From positions 1-20,597 of IMG/VR virus record IMGVR_UViG_3300025137_000387: a stretch of 20,597 nucleotides of DNA; one strand, written 5' to 3'. Both the position numbers and the translations under genes were made by a program. The notes beneath the pieces are model-generated. The model did not search any database. It saw only the letters and a list, made by a program, of their open reading frames with translations, and had not been told where the DNA came from. Below, one piece after another: positions 20,592 to 20,597 of the stretch. Positions within the stretch are counted from its first letter, which is position 1; the number at the start of each line of letters is the position of its first letter. The DNA is from a virus.

Positions 20592-20597
20592 GAACTA

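Overview
This is a compact, AT-rich block of early/replication genes from a tailed-phage genome (class Caudoviricetes), probably marine. Every convincing gene lies on the minus strand, so transcription runs from base 20597 down to base 1. Most neighbours touch or overlap by 1-10 bases. No tRNA, rRNA, CRISPR array or insertion sequence was recognised, and once the small genes listed here are counted there is no gene-free stretch longer than 300 bases. The replication gene order looks like that of phage T5 as I remember it: split NAD+ ligase, DNA-binding protein, DnaB-type helicase, primase, family A polymerase, SF2 helicase, SbcD/SbcC nuclease, Holliday-junction resolvase, flap nuclease. That comparison is from memory, not a search.

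Layout in transcription order. (1) 20.6-18.0 kb: a small conserved protein, the N-terminal part of an NAD+-dependent DNA ligase, a 36-residue coiled coil, a GIY-YIG-like nuclease, the C-terminal part of the ligase behind its own promoter, and a protein with four helix-turn-helix-like repeats. (2) 17.3-13.3 kb: a rho-independent terminator, replicative helicase, three very small proteins, a DNA methyltransferase, peptide deformylase and a zinc-finger/TOPRIM primase. (3) 13.3-9.2 kb: DNA polymerase I-type enzyme, an unknown protein and a UvsW-like SF2 helicase. (4) 9.2-5.4 kb: an unknown protein, a probable ssDNA-binding protein and the SbcD/SbcC (T4 gp47/gp46-like) pair. (5) 5.4-4.2 kb: an unexpected four-gene membrane cassette that includes a membrane-anchored c-type cytochrome. 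(6) 4.2-0.2 kb: PD-(D/E)XK resolvase, flap endonuclease and class I ribonucleotide reductase NrdA-NrdB, then the start of a small protein at the window edge.

Together the genes supply dNTPs (NrdAB), prime, unwind, copy and ligate DNA, and recombine and trim branched DNA. Five near-consensus sigma70 promoters (TTGACA, 17-bp spacer, TATAAT) are embedded at gene junctions, which implies use of the host RNA polymerase for these genes. At three of them the TATAAT box sits only 6-7 bases from the ATG, which predicts leaderless mRNAs.

The strongest candidate for something new is the cytochrome c cassette (about 4199-5422). It is translationally chained into the recombination operon between the SbcC-like gene and the resolvase, and encodes a CAACH haem-binding protein with an N-terminal membrane anchor, two small membrane proteins and one small soluble protein. 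The split ligase interrupted by a nuclease gene and flanked by 42-bp repeats that contain promoters is the second.
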